The notes under the pieces: model-generated
What the model saw: the letters and a program-made list of their open reading frames with translations, nothing else
What the model was told of the DNA's origin: nothing
Databases searched by the model: none
Shown here: positions 61,636 to 64,000 of the stretch, piece by piece
Numbering within the stretch: position 1 is the first letter of the stretch
Layout: every line of letters starts with the position of its first letter
Assembly: GCF_002022275.1 (NCBI RefSeq)
Contig: NZ_MSDF01000051.1
Coordinates: forward strand, 1-64,000
Length of the DNA stretch: 64,000 nt
Direction: 5' to 3'
Origin: Pseudomonas fluorescens
GTDB lineage: Bacteria; Pseudomonadota; Gammaproteobacteria; Pseudomonadales; Pseudomonadaceae
Program-made: the position numbers and the translations under genes

Positions 61636-64000
61636 CTACACAGGTGCGGGCAGGGACCGGATACTGGACTCCAGGGCGCTGGAAGGCGTGAACACCATGT
61701 TGTAGCCCCCGCTTGTGGTTGAGTCCATAAACGCTTGAACGCCTTTTTGCTGGTCAGGGCCTAGCTTATAGACACTGGCGTTGCCTGCCGTGGCAGGCGT
61801 GACTTTGGTACCCCCTAGCGCATGGTCCAGCGCGTTGGAGTTGGAGTGATACAGGTATAACTGGCCATCAGGCGATTTTTGAATGTAGGCAACATGAGAC
61901 ATGTTGCCCTTGTTGTAACCCACTCGGTTAATAAACGTGACGACGCCTGACTCTGTGATATCGGCCGTGTTGAAGGTGCTTTTAAGTGTCTGCGGCTCAA
62001 TCTTCAACACGCGCTTATAGTGCTGCGTTCCGCCACCTTTGAATTCGGGAAGGAGGCGGTTGTAGGCGGTCTGCGTGATTTTTTTGTCGGCTTGAGCGCT
62101 GCGTAATGCCGTGGCGTAACAAATGCTGAATTTCTCATCTTTACCAAGCGTGCGATGCATCGTATTGAGGTTGTCACTCAGTTCATCACTGGACAGCACC
62201 TTGGGTTTGAAATCCTTCAGCGCTGGCCCGTAGGGTTGACGGGTCGCCGGGTTGATGGCGTGCCAATTGCCCGTTCCCTCGTCAAGCCGGGCAACGATCG
62301 CGACGTCCTCCAGCGCATTGGCCGGTTTGATCACACCCTCGGCAATCCCCGGGGTTTTCACCAGTGCTACCGGGTCGATTTTGCCGAAGACGTTTTGCAC
62401 GGTTGTCAAGCCATTGCGCGCGGTGGTTACTGCCTTGCGGCCGGTGTTTGCCACGCCGCGTGCCAGATCATCGATGCCACTCAATGGGTTGAGGCTGCCG
62501 ATCGCCGCGCGTCCGACTATTTTGGCGCCATGGGCCAGTTTGCCAAACGCTGAAACACCGGCTTGCAAAGCCTTGGCACCCTTAGCCGCAGCACCCAGGC
62601 CTACCACAAAGCCAAAGACGTCCAGGGTGAGATCGATAATGCCTTCGCCGATGTTGCCGTTCGCAAAATTCTTGATCGCCGACCTCAAAGGAATCAGGTT
62701 GAGCATGAACTCATGGGCTTTTTTGTAGAACGGCACTTCGGTATCGAAGGTGGTACTTCCCAGGGCAAGTTCCCTCAACGACCGGATATTTATCTCTTTC
62801 ATCATGGCGTCTGCAATATAGGCGCTTTTCGCGCTGCCGAAACTTTTCGGAGGGGCACGTCCCCAGCGCTTTTCCTCGGCTAACCCTTCAGCGTAGACGC
62901 CTGAGGGAACCACCTCTTGAAAACTCCTGCCCGGCTCGCGCACGCCCGTTGGATAGTCCCCAGGTTCGACGTCACCCAAGTCGGTACGCTTGATGATCTT
63001 GTTGTTTTTAAGATCTATTTCGTAGGTGTTTATGTTGCCGTCGACTTCAGTCTTCACCAGTAAGTTGCTGCCTTCGGAGGCTGGCCTGGATGTTTTGGTG
63101 CGACTGTAGGCTTCGTAGCTGTTTTTCCATTCTTTAAGAATTGTGATTTTCCCGAACTCAAGATTTTCCCGGTCTTTGAGTGGCAGCTTTGAAATCAGGT
63201 GCTTCACCTGTGTCGCCGAACTTTTTTCAGACTGCGCGCAAAAGTCTGTGAATGCGTTATCAAACAGGTTCGACAAGCGAGGTAGATCTTTGAGTTTTCC
63301 AAGCACCTCGCTGATGTTTATATCAGTGGATGAGGACACCCATTGGCTGGTCGTTGGAAGTGGCTTGAGCCGGCCCCTTACGCCGACAATCCGCCTTTGC
63401 ACCGCCGGCGTGGAGCCGTACTGGCTGCGCCCATCCATGTAAAGGTCGAGCACCGAGTAGGGGCCGGGGAAATCTTGATGAGCGGGTTTCACGGTGATGC
63501 ACTTTTTGTCGAAGAGTGCGAGGTCCATCTCCGGCAAGGCTTTTTTCAACTGTTCAATGGCAATCTCCCGCGCCTCCGGTACCGGCGTTTTCTGTGCGTT
63601 GCTGGCGCTTTGCAGCGCCTGGATCTGTTCGTTGTAAGCCTCGCGCACCGCGTTTAGCATTGAGTCATTCAGCGCATAGTCAAAACCATTGGCAGATCCC
63701 CAGTCCCTCAACGCATTGGCCTGCGCTGCATATTCGATCTCGCGCTCGCGCGCAGAGATAGGCGCTACATCCGCCGCCAGCATCACCTGGCCGTAACTCA
63801 TCATTGCGGTTGCCCCAGGGGCTTGGGCTTCGATACGTTCTACGGCGGTGACAAAGCTCACCCAACTGTGAGAACCCGGGGTGACGGAGGAGGGGATGTC
63901 CTTCACGAGAAATTCCGGTGCCCGGCCGGACAGCAATACGTGGGCCTGAATATGCGCTTTTTCGATGCTGGAGGCCTTGCCGGCTTTCAGCAGGTGAGCG
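61636..64000 (-). CDS. Large effector/toxin, C-terminal part (5' end beyond window)
   Basis: At least 787 residues are encoded; the frame stays open to the window edge, so the N-terminus is missing. The visible order is a helical, charged region; a segment near the middle with PFYKKAHEFMLNLIPLRSAI, GNIGEGIIDLTLDVFGFVVG and Ala/Gly-rich helices, like membrane-translocation regions of Mcf and dermonecrotic-type toxins; then a C-terminal domain of about 200 residues with Cys in KFSICYATAL (codon 62119-62121), His in MSHVAYIQK (61894-61896) and LYLYHSNSNAL. The Cys/His pair suggests a papain-like or deamidase fold. No immunity gene follows. Identity is inferred. Confidence 0.65.
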   Translation of the reverse strand, partial: AHLLKAGKASSIEKAHIQAHVLLSGRAPEFLVKDIPSSVTPGSHSWVSFVTAVERIEAQAPGATAMMSYGQVMLAADVAPISAREREIEYAAQANALRDWGSANGFDYALNDSMLNAVREAYNEQIQALQSASNAQKTPVPEAREIAIEQLKKALPEMDLALFDKKCITVKPAHQDFPGPYSVLDLYMDGRSQYGSTPAVQRRIVGVRGRLKPLPTTSQWVSSSTDINISEVLGKLKDLPRLSNLFDNAFTDFCAQSEKSSATQVKHLISKLPLKDRENLEFGKITILKEWKNSYEAYSRTKTSRPASEGSNLLVKTEVDGNINTYEIDLKNNKIIKRTDLGDVEPGDYPTGVREPGRSFQEVVPSGVYAEGLAEEKRWGRAPPKSFGSAKSAYIADAMMKEINIRSLRELALGSTTFDTEVPFYKKAHEFMLNLIPLRSAIKNFANGNIGEGIIDLTLDVFGFVVGLGAAAKGAKALQAGVSAFGKLAHGAKIVGRAAIGSLNPLSGIDDLARGVANTGRKAVTTARNGLTTVQNVFGKIDPVALVKTPGIAEGVIKPANALEDVAIVARLDEGTGNWHAINPATRQPYGPALKDFKPKVLSSDELSDNLNTMHRTLGKDEKFSICYATALRSAQADKKITQTAYNRLLPEFKGGGTQHYKRVLKIEPQTLKSTFNTADITESGVVTFINRVGYNKGNMSHVAYIQKSPDGQLYLYHSNSNALDHALGGTKVTPATAGNASVYKLGPDQQKGVQAFMDSTTSGGYNMVFTPSSALESSIRSLPAPV

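Noticed and set aside
1..64000. Search by eye for tRNA, rRNA and complete transposase genes
   Set aside because: None was found; only short repeat-type motifs reminiscent of RAYT elements were seen, without a transposase.

Overview
The window looks like a chromosomal segment of a fluorescent Pseudomonas (P. fluorescens group). Three things point there: the gene order aprA-inh-aprDEF-two subtilase autotransporters-family I.3 lipase; many long hairpin (REP-type) repeats built on a GTGGGAGC..GGCTTGCCTGCGAT core; and GC-rich genes throughout except in one islet. No rRNA, tRNA, CRISPR array or complete insertion sequence was seen.

Layout. 0.2-6.1 kb: a minus-strand RND multidrug efflux operon of MexEF-OprN type. 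6.6-10.3 kb: an AT-rich islet of small genes. 10.35-11.83 kb: an AraC regulator and a PEBP-like protein. 12.0-13.9 kb: an Imm52-like gene, an unknown gene and a CdiI-like gene. Taken together, 6.6-10.3 and 12.0-13.9 kb look like an orphan polymorphic-toxin immunity array. Several immunity-type genes are preceded at once by a short open frame that ends where a toxin would be expected to end, but no full-length toxin is present. 14-16.2 kb: a LysR regulator divergent from a quinone-oxidoreductase-like MDR. 16.9-19.7 kb: an unrecognised 473-residue protein translationally coupled to a MocR-type regulator. 19.8-25.4 kb: phosphoglucomutase, pirin, a HelD-like helicase and a DUF1652 protein. 25.6-29.4 kb: a polyamine-type module (AraC-like regulator, FAD oxidoreductase, cupin, PotF-like binding protein).

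29.9-44.2 kb is the secreted-enzyme cluster: serralysin AprA, its periplasmic inhibitor, the type I secretion system AprDEF, two paralogous autotransporter subtilases and an RTX lipase that probably uses the same AprDEF exporter. 44.2-45.1 kb holds three small envelope proteins. 45.2-49.1 kb is an overlapping pair, a FAN1-like VRR-NUC protein and an Fe-S helicase with a nuclease-like N-terminus. 49.2-55.7 kb holds an alpha/beta hydrolase, a two-component system and a methionine-sulfoxide repair set for the cell envelope (MsrB, a DipZ-like thiol transporter, MsrA). 55.8-61.5 kb holds a SnoaL-like protein, an alpha-E/ATP-grasp pair, a membrane protein, two small acidic proteins and a CPA1 Na+/H+ antiporter. 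The window ends inside a large minus-strand protein. Its hydrophobic translocation-like segment and C-terminal Cys/His domain suggest a dermonecrotic-type effector, and its N-terminus lies beyond the window.

Function calls rest on recognised motifs and neighbourhood. No database search was run, so family names for the small immunity-like proteins are the least certain.
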